A DNA stretch of 64,000 nucleotides from Alloalcanivorax marinus (GCF_016785095.1 NZ_JAEKJB010000008.1:124001-188000), one strand, 5' to 3'. Shown: positions 19,138 through 30,016, counted from the first letter of the stretch. Numbers and translations: made by a program. The notes: generated by a model not told the origin, from the letters alone.

Positions 19138-20250
19138 TCAGCTCAACGACCCGAGGGCGGCCTTGGTGAACGGCTCCATATGTTCGGTGTCGTCCTCGCG
19201 CAGCTTCACCAGCCAGTTCGGGTCCTGCAGCAACGCCCGCCCCACGGCGATCAGATCAAACTCATCGGCGGCCATGCGCCGCACCAGCTCCTCCACGCCC
19301 TTGTGGTTGGCGGTACCGCCAATGCCCTGATTGTTGGCGCCGATGAAATCATCATCCAGCCCCACGCTGCCCACGGAAATCGCCGGCTTGCCGGTGAGCT
19401 TTTTGGTCCAGCCCGCCAGGTTCAGATCGGAACCCTCGAATTCCGGCACCCAGAAACGGCGCGTGGACGCATGAAAAATGTCCACCCCGGCCTCCACGAA
19501 CAGCGCCAGGAAACGCTCCAGCTCCTCCGGCGTATGCGCCAGGCGCGCCTCGTAATCCTGCTGCTTCCACTGGGAATAACGCAGCACGATCGCGAAGCCC
19601 TCGCCCACCGCCTCCCGCACCGCGCGCACCACCTCAACGCCGAAGCGGGCCCGGTTCTCCAGGGAGCCGCCGTACTGGTCGTCGCGCTGGTTGGTGCCCT
19701 CCCAGAAGAACTGATCCAGCAGGTAACCATGGGCGCCGTGGATCTCCACCCCGTCGAAGCCCAGCGCCTTGGCGTCCCGGGCACCGTCGGCGAAGGCGCG
19801 GATCACGTCGTCGATGTCCGCCTGATCCATGGCCTTGCCATTGGGCTTGCCGGGCTTGAACAGGCCGGACGGCGAATAGGCGGGGGCGTCCTTGTCGGGA
19901 CCCACGCCGGGCCGGCGGGTGCCGCCCACGTGCCAGAGCTGGGGAATGATGGCGCCGCCAGCGCCGTGCACCTGCTCCACCACGCGCTTCCAGCCGGCCA
20001 GCGCCGCCTCGCCGTGGAAAGCGGGCACCGCGTCATGGCCCGGCGCGCCCGGGTGATTGATGGTGGTACCTTCGGTGATCAGCAGACCCACCTGGCCCTC
20101 GGCCCGGCGCCGGTAATAGCCGGCCACGTTCTCGCCAGGCACCTGGCCAGGCGAGAAATTACGGGTCATGGGGGCCATGGCCACGCGGTTGCGCAGCTTC
20201 AGGGACTTGCACTCAAAGGGGCGGAACAACGGCGCGAGATCAGCGCTCAT
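19138..20250 (-). CDS. Old Yellow Enzyme family NADH:flavin oxidoreductase
   Basis: 370 aa FMN TIM barrel. Markers are [17 protein letters not shown] at the N-terminus, [39 protein letters not shown] and a C-terminal phosphate-binding region near [14 protein letters not shown]. Family members reduce activated C=C bonds or nitro compounds with NAD(P)H; this resembles the NemA/xenobiotic reductase branch. The ATG at 20250 has GGGAG seven bases upstream and is preferred to a TTG at 20256. It is transcribed towards the 18981-19020 terminator. Confidence 0.92.
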   Translation of the reverse strand: MSADLAPLFRPFECKSLKLRNRVAMAPMTRNFSPGQVPGENVAGYYRRRAEGQVGLLITEGTTINHPGAPGHDAVPAFHGEAALAGWKRVVEQVHGAGGAIIPQLWHVGGTRRPGVGPDKDAPAYSPSGLFKPGKPNGKAMDQADIDDVIRAFADGARDAKALGFDGVEIHGAHGYLLDQFFWEGTNQRDDQYGGSLENRARFGVEVVRAVREAVGEGFAIVLRYSQWKQQDYEARLAHTPEELERFLALFVEAGVDIFHASTRRFWVPEFEGSDLNLAGWTKKLTGKPAISVGSVGLDDDFIGANNQGIGGTANHKGVEELVRRMAADEFDLIAVGRALLQDPNWLVKLREDDTEHMEPFTKAALGSLS

Positions 20251-20302
20251 GGACAAACTCCCGGTCAGTCAAACGTCATCGAATAAAAAACAGTGACGTA
20301 AT

Positions 20303-20875
20303 CTACCGTGATTCGTCCGAAAGCGACACCGCCGACGGCGGCTCCGTGAGGTTCAGGCGCCGCGCCTTCCAGTAATGACGCCGCCAGTAAACGTTGTTCA
20401 GCGACGAGGTCATGACGCCACGGCTGGTGGATGCGTGCAGGAAGCGGTCGCCGCCCATGTAGATGCCCACATGGCGTTGGCGAAAGCCGGTCTTGAAGAA
20501 CACCAGATCACCGGGCGCCAGATCGTCCCGGGGCACGCGCCGGCCCTCCCGGGCCAGTTGCTCGGTGGTGCGCGGCACCTCCACGCCCAACCGGGACTGG
20601 AAGGTAATCTGCACGAAGGCGGAGCAATCCACCCCGCGCCGGTCGGTGCCGCCCAGCCGGTAGGGCACCCCCCGCCAGGCGTCGGCCTGCTCACGCAACA
20701 GCGGCAACACCGGCGAGGCGGTATCGCCCACCGGCACGTCGTCGCGCAGCAACGGCGGCGGCTCGCCACCGGCGTCGCGACTCTCCACGGCGGGCATGGG
20801 ACGGCTGGCGCAGCCGGCCAGCAGGGCAATCAACACCAGCAGCCCGAGCCCGGCCCCGCCGCCCGGCGCCTTCAT
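20303..20875 (-). CDS. NlpC/P60-family lipoprotein endopeptidase
   Basis: 190 aa. The lipobox LLAGC gives lipid Cys22, so it is probably outer-membrane anchored in the periplasm. The NlpC/P60 domain has catalytic Cys84 (GVDCSAFVQ), His135 (RHVGIYMG) and a third polar residue His147 (FLHAST), as in Spr/MepS-type peptidoglycan endopeptidases. It overlaps the rpe stop by four bases, so it is coupled to it. A cell-wall role fits the nearby murU/amgK genes. Confidence 0.92.
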   Translation of the reverse strand: MKAPGGGAGLGLLVLIALLAGCASRPMPAVESRDAGGEPPPLLRDDVPVGDTASPVLPLLREQADAWRGVPYRLGGTDRRGVDCSAFVQITFQSRLGVEVPRTTEQLAREGRRVPRDDLAPGDLVFFKTGFRQRHVGIYMGGDRFLHASTSRGVMTSSLNNVYWRRHYWKARRLNLTEPPSAVSLSDESR

Positions 20876-21546
20876 GCCGAGGGCAGCGCCGCGCGCATGG
20901 CGTCGATCACCGCGCGGTAGTCGTCCTTGCCAAAGATGGCGGAGCCGGCCACGAAAGTGTCGGCGCCGGCGGCGGCCACCTCGCCGATGTTGTTCTCGGA
21001 GACACCGCCATCCACTTCCAGACGGATGTCGCGGCCGCTGTCGTCGATCAGACGGCGCACCCGCTCGATCTTCTTGAGGGTGCCGGGGATGAATTTCTGA
21101 CCGCCGAAGCCCGGATTCACGCTCATCAGCAGGATCATGTCCAGCTTGTCGATAACGTATTCAAGGCAATCCGGCGAGGTGGCCGGGTTGAGCACCAGGC
21201 CGGCCTGACAGCCGGCGTCGCGGATCAGTTGCAGGGAGCGGTCCACGTGGCGGGAGGCTTCCGGGTGAAAGGTGATCATGGAGGCGCCGGCGTCGGCGAA
21301 CATGCCGATCAGATCGTCCACCGGGCTGACCATCAGATGCACGTCGATGGGCGCGGTGATGCCGTGCTGACGCAGCGCCTTGCAGACCATCGGGCCGATG
21401 GTCAGGTTGGGCACGTAATGGTTGTCCATCACGTCGAAGTGGATCACGTCGGCGCCGGCGGCGAGCACCGCGTCGCATTCCTCGCCCAGGCGGGCGAAAT
21501 CCGCGGCGAGAATGGAGGGCGCGATCCAGGGAGTCTGTTTGGCCAT
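20872..21546 (-). CDS. rpe: Ribulose-phosphate 3-epimerase
   Basis: 224 aa TIM barrel interconverting ribulose-5-P and xylulose-5-P. The metal and catalytic residues lie in [54 protein letters not shown] and LEVDGGVS. It lies 24 bases downstream of murU on the same strand. The usual gph and trpE partners of enteric/pseudomonad rpe are not adjacent. Confidence 0.97.
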   Translation of the reverse strand: MAKQTPWIAPSILAADFARLGEECDAVLAAGADVIHFDVMDNHYVPNLTIGPMVCKALRQHGITAPIDVHLMVSPVDDLIGMFADAGASMITFHPEASRHVDRSLQLIRDAGCQAGLVLNPATSPDCLEYVIDKLDMILLMSVNPGFGGQKFIPGTLKKIERVRRLIDDSGRDIRLEVDGGVSENNIGEVAAAGADTFVAGSAIFGKDDYRAVIDAMRAALPSA

Positions 21547-21570
21547 GAAGTGTTGTCCTCGATGGGTGGC

Positions 21571-22269
21571 TCAGGGGCGGCGACCGGCCAGGAAACGGTC
21601 CAACTCGGCGAGGCGCTCGGGCGTGCCAATGTCCCACCAGTGGCCCCGGTGGTGCTCGCCGCTCACCCGCCCCGCCGCCATGGCCGCGCGCAACACCGGC
21701 GCCAGCCGCCGCTCGCCCTCTTCCAGGCGTTCGAACAGCGCCGGGCGCAGCAGCGCGATGCCGGGGTAGGTAAGCCGGGGCTCCGCATTATCGCTTACCC
21801 GGCCCTTGCCTGTTAAATGGAAATCCCCGCCCGGATTGTGCGGTGGGTTGTCCACCAGCACCAGATGGGCATCGTCGCCCTCGGCCAAGGGCCCCAGGTG
21901 GCGGAAGTCGTAATCGGTCCAGATGTCGCCGTTGACCAGGATAAAGGGCGCCGGCCCCAACAATGGCAGGGCACGGCGAACGCCGCCGGCGGTCTCAAGC
22001 GGGGCGCCCTCGTGGGACCAGTGCAGGCGCACGCCCAGGGCCTCGCCGTCACCAAGCCGCGCCGGCAGTTGCTCGCCCAGCCAGCCGGTGTTGATCACGA
22101 TGTCGCCCACGCCGGCGTCGCGCAGGGCCTCGATGTGGTACTGGATCAGCGGCCGGCCGCCGGCTTCCAGCAGCGGCTTGGGGGTGCGGTCGGTGAGCGG
22201 ACGCATGCGCTTGCCGTAACCGGCGGCGAGAATCATCGCCCGAGGCGCCACGGTCACGGGCATTGCCAT
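21571..22269 (-). CDS. murU: N-acetylmuramate alpha-1-phosphate uridylyltransferase
   Basis: 232 aa nucleotidyltransferase. The N-terminal [25 protein letters not shown] is the UTP-binding loop and [14 protein letters not shown] holds metal-binding Asp residues, matching Pseudomonas MurU. With AmgK it forms the anhydro-MurNAc recycling pathway that makes UDP-MurNAc while bypassing de novo synthesis (and fosfomycin's target). It overlaps the end of amgK. Two in-frame ATGs (22269 and 22263) are possible starts. Confidence 0.93.
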   Translation of the reverse strand: MAMPVTVAPRAMILAAGYGKRMRPLTDRTPKPLLEAGGRPLIQYHIEALRDAGVGDIVINTGWLGEQLPARLGDGEALGVRLHWSHEGAPLETAGGVRRALPLLGPAPFILVNGDIWTDYDFRHLGPLAEGDDAHLVLVDNPPHNPGGDFHLTGKGRVSDNAEPRLTYPGIALLRPALFERLEEGERRLAPVLRAAMAAGRVSGEHHRGHWWDIGTPERLAELDRFLAGRRP

Positions 22270-23243
22270 TCATCCAGCAGCCGGCCCAGGTCCGCCAGCT
22301 CCGGGCGCCGGGCGATCACGGCGCGCAGGTAGGCGAAGAAGCGCGGTGCGTCCTGCAGATACTTGGACTTGCCATCCCGGTGGTGAATGCGGGCAAAAAT
22401 GCCGATCACCTTGAGATGGCGCTGAGCGCCCATCAGGTCGCACCAGCGCAGCAGTTCGTCGAACGCCTCCGGCACCGGCAGGCCGGCGTCACGGGCACGC
22501 CCGTGGTAAACCCGCAGCCAGGCCAGCACACGGTCCTCCGGCCAGCTCAGGAAGGCATCCTTGAACAGGCAGATCGGGTCGTAGCTGATCGGCCCGTGCA
22601 CCGCGTCCTGGAAATCGATCACCCCCGGGTTGGGATCGCTGACCATCAGGTTGCGCGGCATGAAGTCGCGGTGCACGAACACCCGGGGCTGGCCCAGGGC
22701 CGCCTCGATCAGGGTCTCGAACACGGCCTCCAGCCGGCGTCCCCGGTCGCCGCCCGGGGCCAGCCCACGGTGGCGGTCCAGGTACCAGTCGCGGAACAGG
22801 TCCAGCTCCCGGCGCAGCAAGGCCCGGTCATACACCGGCAAGCCGGCGGCGTCGGCGTGACGCTGCTGGGCGATCAGCGCGTCCAGGGCGGCGGAGAACC
22901 AGGCGTCCGCGTTGCCGTCGTCCAGGGCGGTGAGCCAGGTTTCCGTGCCCATGTCGCTAAGCAGCAGGAAGCCGCGCTCAAGGTCGCGATGCAGAACCTC
23001 CGGCACATTCACGCCGGCCGCGGCCAGCCGTTTGGCCACGTCGATGAAGGGCCGGCAATCCTCCTGCTCGGGGGGCGCGTCCATGGCCACCAGGGAACGG
23101 CCACCATGCCGGTAGCGGAAATAACGGCGAAAGCTGGCGTCGGCGGAGGCCGGCTCCCCGGCCACCGGCGCGCCCAGCCAGTCGCTTACCCATTGGTCCA
23201 GCGCCACGCGCCGGGAATCCTCATTACCCTTCTCTGGCTGCAT
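22254..23243 (-). CDS. amgK: N-acetylmuramate/N-acetylglucosamine anomeric kinase
   Basis: 329 aa aminoglycoside-phosphotransferase fold. [16 protein letters not shown] is the catalytic loop and [15 protein letters not shown] the metal loop, both as in Pseudomonas AmgK. It phosphorylates MurNAc at C1 for MurU. The start at 23243 has AAGGTGG upstream; an extension to 23336 lacks family support. It is divergent from lptD, with a 144-base gap that must hold both promoters. Confidence 0.93.
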   Translation of the reverse strand: MQPEKGNEDSRRVALDQWVSDWLGAPVAGEPASADASFRRYFRYRHGGRSLVAMDAPPEQEDCRPFIDVAKRLAAAGVNVPEVLHRDLERGFLLLSDMGTETWLTALDDGNADAWFSAALDALIAQQRHADAAGLPVYDRALLRRELDLFRDWYLDRHRGLAPGGDRGRRLEAVFETLIEAALGQPRVFVHRDFMPRNLMVSDPNPGVIDFQDAVHGPISYDPICLFKDAFLSWPEDRVLAWLRVYHGRARDAGLPVPEAFDELLRWCDLMGAQRHLKVIGIFARIHHRDGKSKYLQDAPRFFAYLRAVIARRPELADLGRLLDEWQCP

Positions 23244-23387
23244 TGCCACCTTCAATCCATTACACTGCCGCGATTCGACTGAAAACCCGTACCGCCACGA
23301 CAACGCCGGCCCTACCGGCAGGGCGAGCGCCATCATGGACGCGGTCGGGGATTCCGAAACGGCCTTTTTACCTGTTCCGAGCAGCCG

Positions 23388-25661
23388 ATGCCACTGCCCA
23401 AACCATCGTTTTTAGCCGGCCTGGCCCTGACCCTGGCCGGCGTCGCCGGCGCCGACGACGACCTCAACTGGGTCGACCGGGAAACCATGGACGCCCTGCC
23501 CCCGGTGCAACAGCGCCCGATTCCCGTGTGGTGCAGCGGCATCTATTACAACCCCCGCGTGGGGATGCCCGCCGAGCGCAGCGACACCATCATCACCGCG
23601 GACAACACCAGCCTGACCCAGGACGGCCTGATCGAGATGGGCGGCGACGTGCTCATTGAGGAGCCCGGTCGGCGGCTGACCACCCAATCCGCCCTGCTCG
23701 ACCAGTCCAGCGGCAAGTTTCAGGTGAACAGCGCCCTGCGCCTGGAGACCGACCAGTTCACCTTCCTGGCGGACGGCATGAGTGGTCAGACCGACCGCCG
23801 CGAGGCGAGCCTGGACCGGGTACGCTACGCCCTGTTCGGCCCGAGCGCCCGGGGCACCGCCGATTACATCGACGTGGTGGATCAGTTCATCACCGTGGAC
23901 CACGGCACCTACACCACCTGCGCGCCGGACTCCAACGGCTGGCAGCTCAAGGGCCGGCAGATCCGGCTGGACCGTGGCAAGGGCTGGGGCGAGGCCCGCG
24001 ACGTGACCCTCAAGGTCAAGGGCGTGCCCCTGATCTGGCTGCCCTGGATCACCTTCCCCATCGACGACCGGCGCAAGACCGGGATGCTGTTCCCGACCAT
24101 CTCCAGCAGCGACAGCGGCGGTCTCGACATTACCCAGCCGGTGTACATCAATCTGCACCCGCAGATGGACGCCACCGTGGCGCCGCGCTACATCGACGGT
24201 CGCGGCAGCGGCCTGGAAACCGAGTTCCGCTACCTGAACCGCTTCGGGCTGGGCCAGGTGAGCTACGGCGTGCTGTTCAGCGACCGCCAGTTCAACGATG
24301 AAAACCGGGAAGTAGCCGGCTGGCAACACAGCGGCTCGATCCAGCGCTGGCAGCTCACCGCCGACGTCAATTACGTATCCGACGACTTCTATTTCAAGGA
24401 CCTGGACACCGGTCTGGAAGTGAGCTCCCAGACCCACCTGCCGCGGCTCGGCGAGGCGCGCTATTTCGGTCGTCACTGGCAGATACTGGGGCGTCTGCAG
24501 TCCTGGCAGACCATCGACCCGACCCTGCCGGACGATCAGGAACCCTACCGGCGCCTGCCACAGCTGCAGCTTTCCGGCGACCCGCGCCTGCTGGGCCCGG
24601 TGCGCGGCCTGTGGCTGAGCGACGTGACCGCCTTCGATCGCTCCGACAACGACACCAGCAGCAACCCCACCGGCGCCCGGGTACACCTGGCACCGGGCCT
24701 GAGCGCCCGGCTCGAAAAGCCATGGGGCTACGTGGAGCCACGCGCCCGGCTTTATCACACCCGCTACCAGCTGGACAACGCGGAGGACAGCGGCGTCGAC
24801 CCCACTCTCACCACCTGGGGCGCCAGCCTGGATTCCGGGTTGTTCATGGAGCGCGGCACCAGCCTGTTCGGACGCGGCTATACCCAGACCCTGGAGCCCC
24901 GTGTATTCATCAACAAGGTGGCCTACGAACAACAGGACGACCTGCCGGATTTCGACGCCGGCGAGTTGACCTTCTCCTATAACACCCTGTTCCGGGAAAA
25001 CCGCTTCATCGGCTACGATCGCATCGGCGACGAGCAAAAAATAGCGCTCGGCGTGACCAGCCGCTTCCTGCGCGACGACGACGGTCGCGAGCAACTGCGG
25101 CTGCGCATGGGCCAGGGCTATTACAGCGGCGAACGCAAGGTGCAACTGGACGGCGCCGACCCGGACGACGCCGACCAGACGCCGCTGGTGGCGGACATGC
25201 GCTGGAACTTTGGGCACGATTGGTACCTCTATTCCGAAGGCCAGTGGGACACGCACGCCAACGAGCGCCAGCGTTCCTCCCTGCGGCTGGGGTACACCGA
25301 CCGGGAGCGCCGTATCTTCAATCTGGGCTTCCACGATCTACCCCAGGAAGACATCCGCCAGTCGGAGATCGCCACCATCCTACCGATCCACGACAACTGG
25401 CGGCTGATCGGGCGCTGGCTCTACGACATGGAGAACCAGCGCACCCTGGAAACCCTGGCGGGCGCCGAATGGCGCAACTGCTGCTGGAAGATTCGTCTGC
25501 TCAGCCAGCGGGAACTCGCCGACGACAACGGCGACGGCACCCTGGAAGGCGACTCCACGGTATTAATGCAGATTCAAATGACCGGGCTGGGCGGTTTCGG
25601 CGGCCGGGTGGACACCCTGCTGGAACGCAGCATTCCCGGATACAGGAGCGAGTATGATTAG
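23388..25661 (+). CDS. lptD: LPS-assembly protein LptD
   Basis: 757 aa. After a signal peptide (cleavage near GVAGA-DDD) there is an OstA/LptA-like jellyroll and then the C-terminal beta-barrel that inserts LPS into the outer leaflet. The four cysteines that form the two essential disulfides in E. coli are all present: Cys49 (VWCSGIYY), Cys178 (YTTCAPDSNGW) and Cys698-Cys699 (RNCCWKIRL). It starts the lptD-surA-pdxA-rsmA-apaG-apaH run; SurA, its chaperone, overlaps its end by eight bases. Confidence 0.96.
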   Translation: MPLPKPSFLAGLALTLAGVAGADDDLNWVDRETMDALPPVQQRPIPVWCSGIYYNPRVGMPAERSDTIITADNTSLTQDGLIEMGGDVLIEEPGRRLTTQSALLDQSSGKFQVNSALRLETDQFTFLADGMSGQTDRREASLDRVRYALFGPSARGTADYIDVVDQFITVDHGTYTTCAPDSNGWQLKGRQIRLDRGKGWGEARDVTLKVKGVPLIWLPWITFPIDDRRKTGMLFPTISSSDSGGLDITQPVYINLHPQMDATVAPRYIDGRGSGLETEFRYLNRFGLGQVSYGVLFSDRQFNDENREVAGWQHSGSIQRWQLTADVNYVSDDFYFKDLDTGLEVSSQTHLPRLGEARYFGRHWQILGRLQSWQTIDPTLPDDQEPYRRLPQLQLSGDPRLLGPVRGLWLSDVTAFDRSDNDTSSNPTGARVHLAPGLSARLEKPWGYVEPRARLYHTRYQLDNAEDSGVDPTLTTWGASLDSGLFMERGTSLFGRGYTQTLEPRVFINKVAYEQQDDLPDFDAGELTFSYNTLFRENRFIGYDRIGDEQKIALGVTSRFLRDDDGREQLRLRMGQGYYSGERKVQLDGADPDDADQTPLVADMRWNFGHDWYLYSEGQWDTHANERQRSSLRLGYTDRERRIFNLGFHDLPQEDIRQSEIATILPIHDNWRLIGRWLYDMENQRTLETLAGAEWRNCCWKIRLLSQRELADDNGDGTLEGDSTVLMQIQMTGLGGFGGRVDTLLERSIPGYRSEYD

Positions 25662-26967
25662 GAAAACCCTGGTGGCCAGGCTACTGGGCACCCTGTTGCT
25701 GAGCACCTTGTTGCTCTCCCTGGGCGCCCGGGCCGACATGCAGCCGCTGGACCGCATCGTGGCCGTGGTCAATGACGGTGTCATCATGCAAAGCGAGCTG
25801 GACGCCCGCGTCGACGACATCGCCGCCCAGTTCCGCGCCGACAATCGCCCGATGCCGCCGCTCAATGTCATGCAGGAGCAGGTGCTCGACCGCATGATTC
25901 TCGAGCGCGTGCAGCTGCAAATGGCCGAGCGCGCCGGCATCCGCGTGGATGACGCCGCCCTTAACCAGGCCCTGGAGGGCATCGCCCGACAGAACAACAT
26001 GACTCTGCCGCAATTCTCAGAGGCCCTGCGCGGCGACGGCTACGACTGGACCCAGTTCCGCGAGCAGATTCGCAATGAAATGGTGATCTCCCGGCTGCAG
26101 CAACGCAGCGTGGCCTCGCGCATCCGCATCACCGACCGGGAAGTGGAGCGCTTCCTGCAGTCGGAGACCGGCAAACGCATGTTCCAGGCCGATTTCCACC
26201 TCGGCCACATCCTGGTCAAGGTGCCCGGCGGCGCCAGCCCGGAACAGGTCAGCCAGGCCAAGGACAGGGCCCTGGATCTGGTGGCGCGCCTGCGTGGCGG
26301 CGCCGACTTCTCGGAAACCGCGGTGGCCGAATCCGACGGCCCCCAGGCGCTGGAAGGCGGCGACCTGGGCTGGCGCGAGGCGGCCCAGTGGCCGAGTCTG
26401 TTCGCCGACGCCGCCATCGACATGCAGAAGGGTGAGATCAGCGAACCGCTGCGCTCCGGCGCCGGCTTCCACATTCTCAAGATGATCGACCGCCGTGGCG
26501 GCGCCGCCAAGGTGGTCACCCAGTATCGGGTTCGCCATGTGCTGGTGCGCGCCGACACCCTCACCACCGAGGCCGAGGCCCGCCAGGAAATCAACCGCGT
26601 TCACGACGAGGTGGCCAGCGGCAAGTTGAGCTTCGCCGACGCCGCCGAGCGCTACTCCGACGACCCCGGCAGCGCCCGCGAGGGCGGCGAGCTGGGCTGG
26701 GTGACTCCGGGCGAGATGGTGCCGGAATTCGAGCAGATGATGACGGAGACCCCGGAGGATCAACTCTCGCCGGTATTCCAGACCCAGTTCGGCTGGCACT
26801 TCCTGGAGGTGGAGGAAACCCGCGATACCGACATGAGCGACCGCTACCGCGATCTCCAGGCCCGCCAGGCACTGCAGAAGCGCCGCTTCGACGAGGAGCT
26901 GCAAACCTGGCTGCAGGAGCAGCGCGCGGAGGCCTACGTGGACATCCGCCTCGACGAGGACGCATGA
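25654..26967 (+). CDS. surA: Periplasmic chaperone and peptidyl-prolyl isomerase SurA
   Basis: 437 aa. A signal peptide (to about residue 27) precedes the SurA N-terminal chaperone domain (LDRIVAVVNDGVIMQSELD), two parvulin domains (about 177-278 and 288-387, each with the GGDLGW/GGELGW motif) and a short C-terminal helix. It escorts outer-membrane proteins, LptD included. Its end overlaps pdxA by four bases. Confidence 0.97.
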   Translation: MIRKTLVARLLGTLLLSTLLLSLGARADMQPLDRIVAVVNDGVIMQSELDARVDDIAAQFRADNRPMPPLNVMQEQVLDRMILERVQLQMAERAGIRVDDAALNQALEGIARQNNMTLPQFSEALRGDGYDWTQFREQIRNEMVISRLQQRSVASRIRITDREVERFLQSETGKRMFQADFHLGHILVKVPGGASPEQVSQAKDRALDLVARLRGGADFSETAVAESDGPQALEGGDLGWREAAQWPSLFADAAIDMQKGEISEPLRSGAGFHILKMIDRRGGAAKVVTQYRVRHVLVRADTLTTEAEARQEINRVHDEVASGKLSFADAAERYSDDPGSAREGGELGWVTPGEMVPEFEQMMTETPEDQLSPVFQTQFGWHFLEVEETRDTDMSDRYRDLQARQALQKRRFDEELQTWLQEQRAEAYVDIRLDEDA

Positions 26968-27953
26968 GCCGCCCCCTGGCCCTGACCAGCGGCGACCCCG
27001 CCGGCATTGGCCCGGACCTGGCGCTGGCGCTGGCCGCCGGGGATACGCCGCCATCGCTGGTGATCCTGGGCGACCGCGACGTGCTGAACGCGCGTGCCGC
27101 CGCCCTGGGCCTGGAGGTCACCCTGCCCGACTGGGCTCCCGGCGAGCCGGCGCCCGCCGGCGCCGCCCTGTGGCACTGCCCGGCCGGGGCCCCGGTTCAC
27201 GCCGGCCGGCCGGACCCGGCCACCGGCGCCGGTACCCTGAACATGCTCAAGCGTGCCGCCGACGGCTGCCTGGACGGCACTTTCGCCGCCATGGTCACCG
27301 CGCCGGTGGCCAAGAATGTGATTTGCGAAAGCGCCGACCCGACGTTCACCGGCCACACGGAATTCCTGGCCGAGCGCGCCGGCGTGGACCAGGTGGTGAT
27401 GATGCTGGCCGCCGGTGATCTCCGCGTTGCCCTGGCCACCACCCACCTGCCCCTGGCACGCGTGCCGGAGGCCATCACCGACACCACCCTGAGCCGGGTG
27501 CTGACCATTCTGCGCGACGACCTGCGCGCCAAATTCGCCCTGCCGCGGCCGCGCATCCTGGTGCTGGGGCTGAACCCCCACGCCGGCGAGGGCGGCCACC
27601 TGGGCCGCGAGGAGCTGGACATCATCATCCCCACCCTGGAGCATCTGCGCGGCGAGGGCTTCGACCTGACCGGCCCGGTGCCGGCGGACACCGCCTTCCA
27701 GCCGGAGCTGCTGGAACGCCACGACGCGGTGCTGGCCATGTACCACGATCAGGGCCTGCCGGTGCTCAAGTACGCCGGCTTTGGCGAGGCGGTGAACGTG
27801 ACCCTGGGGCTGCCGTTCATTCGCACCTCCGTGGATCATGGCACCGCCTTCGATCTGGCCGGCAGTGGCCGCGTCCGGGCCGGCAGCCTGCGCGCCGCCA
27901 CCGCCCTGGCGGCCGATCTGGCCCGGCGCGCCGGCACGGAGGCCGCGTTATGA
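26964..27953 (+). CDS. pdxA: 4-hydroxythreonine-4-phosphate dehydrogenase
   Basis: 329 aa. This NAD-dependent enzyme of the DXP-dependent pyridoxal phosphate pathway needs a divalent metal bound by three His, seen in FTGHTEFLAE, LNPHAGEGGHLG and the YHDQGLPVLK region. The N-terminal LTSGDPAGIGPDL and the C-terminal RTSVDHGTAFDLAG are typical. It is coupled to surA and rsmA by four-base overlaps. Confidence 0.96.
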   Translation: MSRPLALTSGDPAGIGPDLALALAAGDTPPSLVILGDRDVLNARAAALGLEVTLPDWAPGEPAPAGAALWHCPAGAPVHAGRPDPATGAGTLNMLKRAADGCLDGTFAAMVTAPVAKNVICESADPTFTGHTEFLAERAGVDQVVMMLAAGDLRVALATTHLPLARVPEAITDTTLSRVLTILRDDLRAKFALPRPRILVLGLNPHAGEGGHLGREELDIIIPTLEHLRGEGFDLTGPVPADTAFQPELLERHDAVLAMYHDQGLPVLKYAGFGEAVNVTLGLPFIRTSVDHGTAFDLAGSGRVRAGSLRAATALAADLARRAGTEAAL

Positions 27954-28759
27954 GCGAACATCGCGCGCGCAAGCGCTTCGGCCAGCATTTCCTCCATGAT
28001 CCGGCCATCATCGACCGCCTGGTTCGCAGCGTCGCGCCCCGGGACGGCGAGACGCTGGTGGAAATCGGCCCTGGCCAGGGGGCGCTCACCTATCCTTTGC
28101 TCGATGAGGTGCATCATCTGCAGGTGGTGGAGCTGGATCGCGACCTGATCGCCCTGCTGCGCGAGCGCATCGCCCCGGAGCGGCTGACCATCCATGAGAG
28201 CGACGCCCTGCGTTTCGATTTCGCGGCCTTGGCCGGCGACGGCCCGCTGCGGGTGGTGGGCAACCTGCCCTACAACATCTCAACGCCGCTGATCTTCCAC
28301 CTGCTGGACCAGGCCGGCACCATCGCCGACATGACCTTCATGCTGCAGAAGGAAGTGGTGGACCGGCTCACCGCCGCCCCGGGCGGCAAGGACTATGGCC
28401 GGCTGTCGGTGATGGTGCAGTACCATTGCCAGGCGGATTACCTGTTCTTCGTGCCGCCGGGCGCTTTCCGACCGCCGCCCCGGGTGGATTCCGCCGTGGT
28501 GCGGCTGACGCCCTACCGCGAGCCCCCCTGGCCCGCCGACGATCCGGCCTGGCTGGCGCGGCTGGTGGCCCAGGCGTTCAGCCAGCGGCGCAAGGCGATC
28601 CGCAACAGCCTGAAATCCCTGGTCGCCGCCGAAATCTTCACGACCACCGGCATCGATGCCGGATTGCGCCCCGATCACCTCACGGTGGCGGACTACGTGG
28701 CCCTGGCCAATGCCAGCGGCGGCGCCACCGACACAGCGAACAAGAAGGAGTCCCGATGA
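27950..28759 (+). CDS. rsmA: 16S rRNA (adenine1518-N6/adenine1519-N6)-dimethyltransferase
   Basis: 269 aa. It dimethylates two adenines at the 3' end of 16S rRNA late in 30S maturation. The SAM-binding motif LVEIGPGQGALTYPLL and catalytic motif VGNLPYNISTPLI are intact, and RKRFGQHFLHD marks the N-terminus. Four-base ATGA overlaps join it to pdxA and to apaG. Confidence 0.97.
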   Translation: MSEHRARKRFGQHFLHDPAIIDRLVRSVAPRDGETLVEIGPGQGALTYPLLDEVHHLQVVELDRDLIALLRERIAPERLTIHESDALRFDFAALAGDGPLRVVGNLPYNISTPLIFHLLDQAGTIADMTFMLQKEVVDRLTAAPGGKDYGRLSVMVQYHCQADYLFFVPPGAFRPPPRVDSAVVRLTPYREPPWPADDPAWLARLVAQAFSQRRKAIRNSLKSLVAAEIFTTTGIDAGLRPDHLTVADYVALANASGGATDTANKKESR

Positions 28760-29145
28760 CCGCCGTGGACGACAACCCCTACCGTATCCAGGTATCCGTG
28801 GAAACCGAATACCTGGCGGATCAGAGCGATGAAGAGAATCAGCGCTGGGTGTTCGCCTACCACATCCGCATCCATAACCGGGGCGACATGACCGCCCGGC
28901 TGCTGACCCGGCACTGGGTGATCACCGATGGCGAGGAACGCACCCGGGAGGTGCACGGCGAGGGCGTGGTTGGCGAGCAGCCCAGCATCGCGCCGGGTCA
29001 GGAGTTTCAGTACTCCAGCGGCGCCGTGCTGGAGACCGAGGTGGGCACCATGCACGGCAGCTACCAGATGCTGGCCGAGGACGGCACCTGTTTCGACGCC
29101 GACATTCCCGCCTTCACCCTGGCGGTACCGCGCGCCCTGCACTAA
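28756..29145 (+). CDS. apaG: ApaG domain protein
   Basis: 129 aa, the full ApaG length. It is an immunoglobulin-like beta fold, seen in YRIQVSVETEYL, WVFAYHIRIHN, RLLTRHWVITDG, VVGEQPSIAPGQEFQYSSG and GTMHGSYQM. Its biochemical role is still unclear although it travels with rsmA and apaH in many proteobacteria. The start at 28756 overlaps the rsmA stop, with AAGGAG upstream. Confidence 0.95.
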   Translation: MTAVDDNPYRIQVSVETEYLADQSDEENQRWVFAYHIRIHNRGDMTARLLTRHWVITDGEERTREVHGEGVVGEQPSIAPGQEFQYSSGAVLETEVGTMHGSYQMLAEDGTCFDADIPAFTLAVPRALH

Positions 29146-29176
29146 ACCGGACCGTACGGAATCGAGGAAACACGCC

Positions 29177-30004
29177 ATGAGCACCTACGCAATCGGCGAT
29201 CTGCAGGGCTGCCTGGCCCCGTTCGACGCCCTGCTGTCGCGCATCGGCTTCAACCCGGACCGGGACCGGCTGCTGCTGGCCGGCGACCTGGTCAACCGGG
29301 GCCCGGATTCCCTGGGCACCCTGCGCCGGGTCCATGAGCTGCGCGACAATGTGCAAGTGGTACTGGGCAACCATGATCTGCACCTGCTGGCGGTGGCCCA
29401 CGGCCACGCCACGGTCAAGAACAAGGACACCCTGCGACCGATCCTGGACGCGGCGGACCGCGACACCCTGCTCGGCTGGCTGCAACGCCAGCCCTTGCTG
29501 GTGGAAGCCCCCGCGTTCAACGCGGTGATGACCCACGCCGGCCTGCCGCCGCTGTGGACCCTGGAGCAGGCCCGTGAGCGGGCGGCGGAAATCACCCGGG
29601 TACTGGCGGACCCGGCCAGCGCGGGCATATTCTTCCAGGAAATGTATGGCAATGAGCCCGCCGGTTGGCGCGACGACCTCAGCGGAGCAGCCCGCTGGCG
29701 GGTAATCACCAACTATTTCACGCGCATGCGCTTCGTCAACCGCCAGGGCGACCTGGACCTGACCACCAAGGGCGAAGCGGACCAGCCCCCGGCGGGCTTC
29801 ATGCCCTGGTTCGAGCACCCGGACCGCCTGGAGCGCGGGCTCATGGTGCTGTTCGGCCACTGGGCGGCGCTGGAAGGCCACACCGGCGTGGCCGGCGTCG
29901 AAGCCCTGGATACCGGCTGTGTCTGGGGCGGCACCCTGACCGCCCTGCGCCTGGACGATGGCGCTCGTTTCCATTGCGATTGCGGCGCTTCCACGGCGCC
30001 GTAA
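29177..30004 (+). CDS. apaH: Bis(5'-nucleosyl)-tetraphosphatase (symmetrical)
   Basis: 275 aa calcineurin-type phosphoesterase that splits Ap4A to two ADP and removes Np4-capped RNA 5' ends. Metal ligands sit in IGDLQGCL, LAGDLVNRGPDS, VLGNHDLHLL, MTHAGLPP and FGHWAALEG. The ATG at 29177 has GAGGAAA upstream. It ends the lptD run; a GC hairpin follows at 30017. Confidence 0.96.
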   Translation: MSTYAIGDLQGCLAPFDALLSRIGFNPDRDRLLLAGDLVNRGPDSLGTLRRVHELRDNVQVVLGNHDLHLLAVAHGHATVKNKDTLRPILDAADRDTLLGWLQRQPLLVEAPAFNAVMTHAGLPPLWTLEQARERAAEITRVLADPASAGIFFQEMYGNEPAGWRDDLSGAARWRVITNYFTRMRFVNRQGDLDLTTKGEADQPPAGFMPWFEHPDRLERGLMVLFGHWAALEGHTGVAGVEALDTGCVWGGTLTALRLDDGARFHCDCGASTAP

Positions 30005-30016
30005 AGCCCCCGAAAC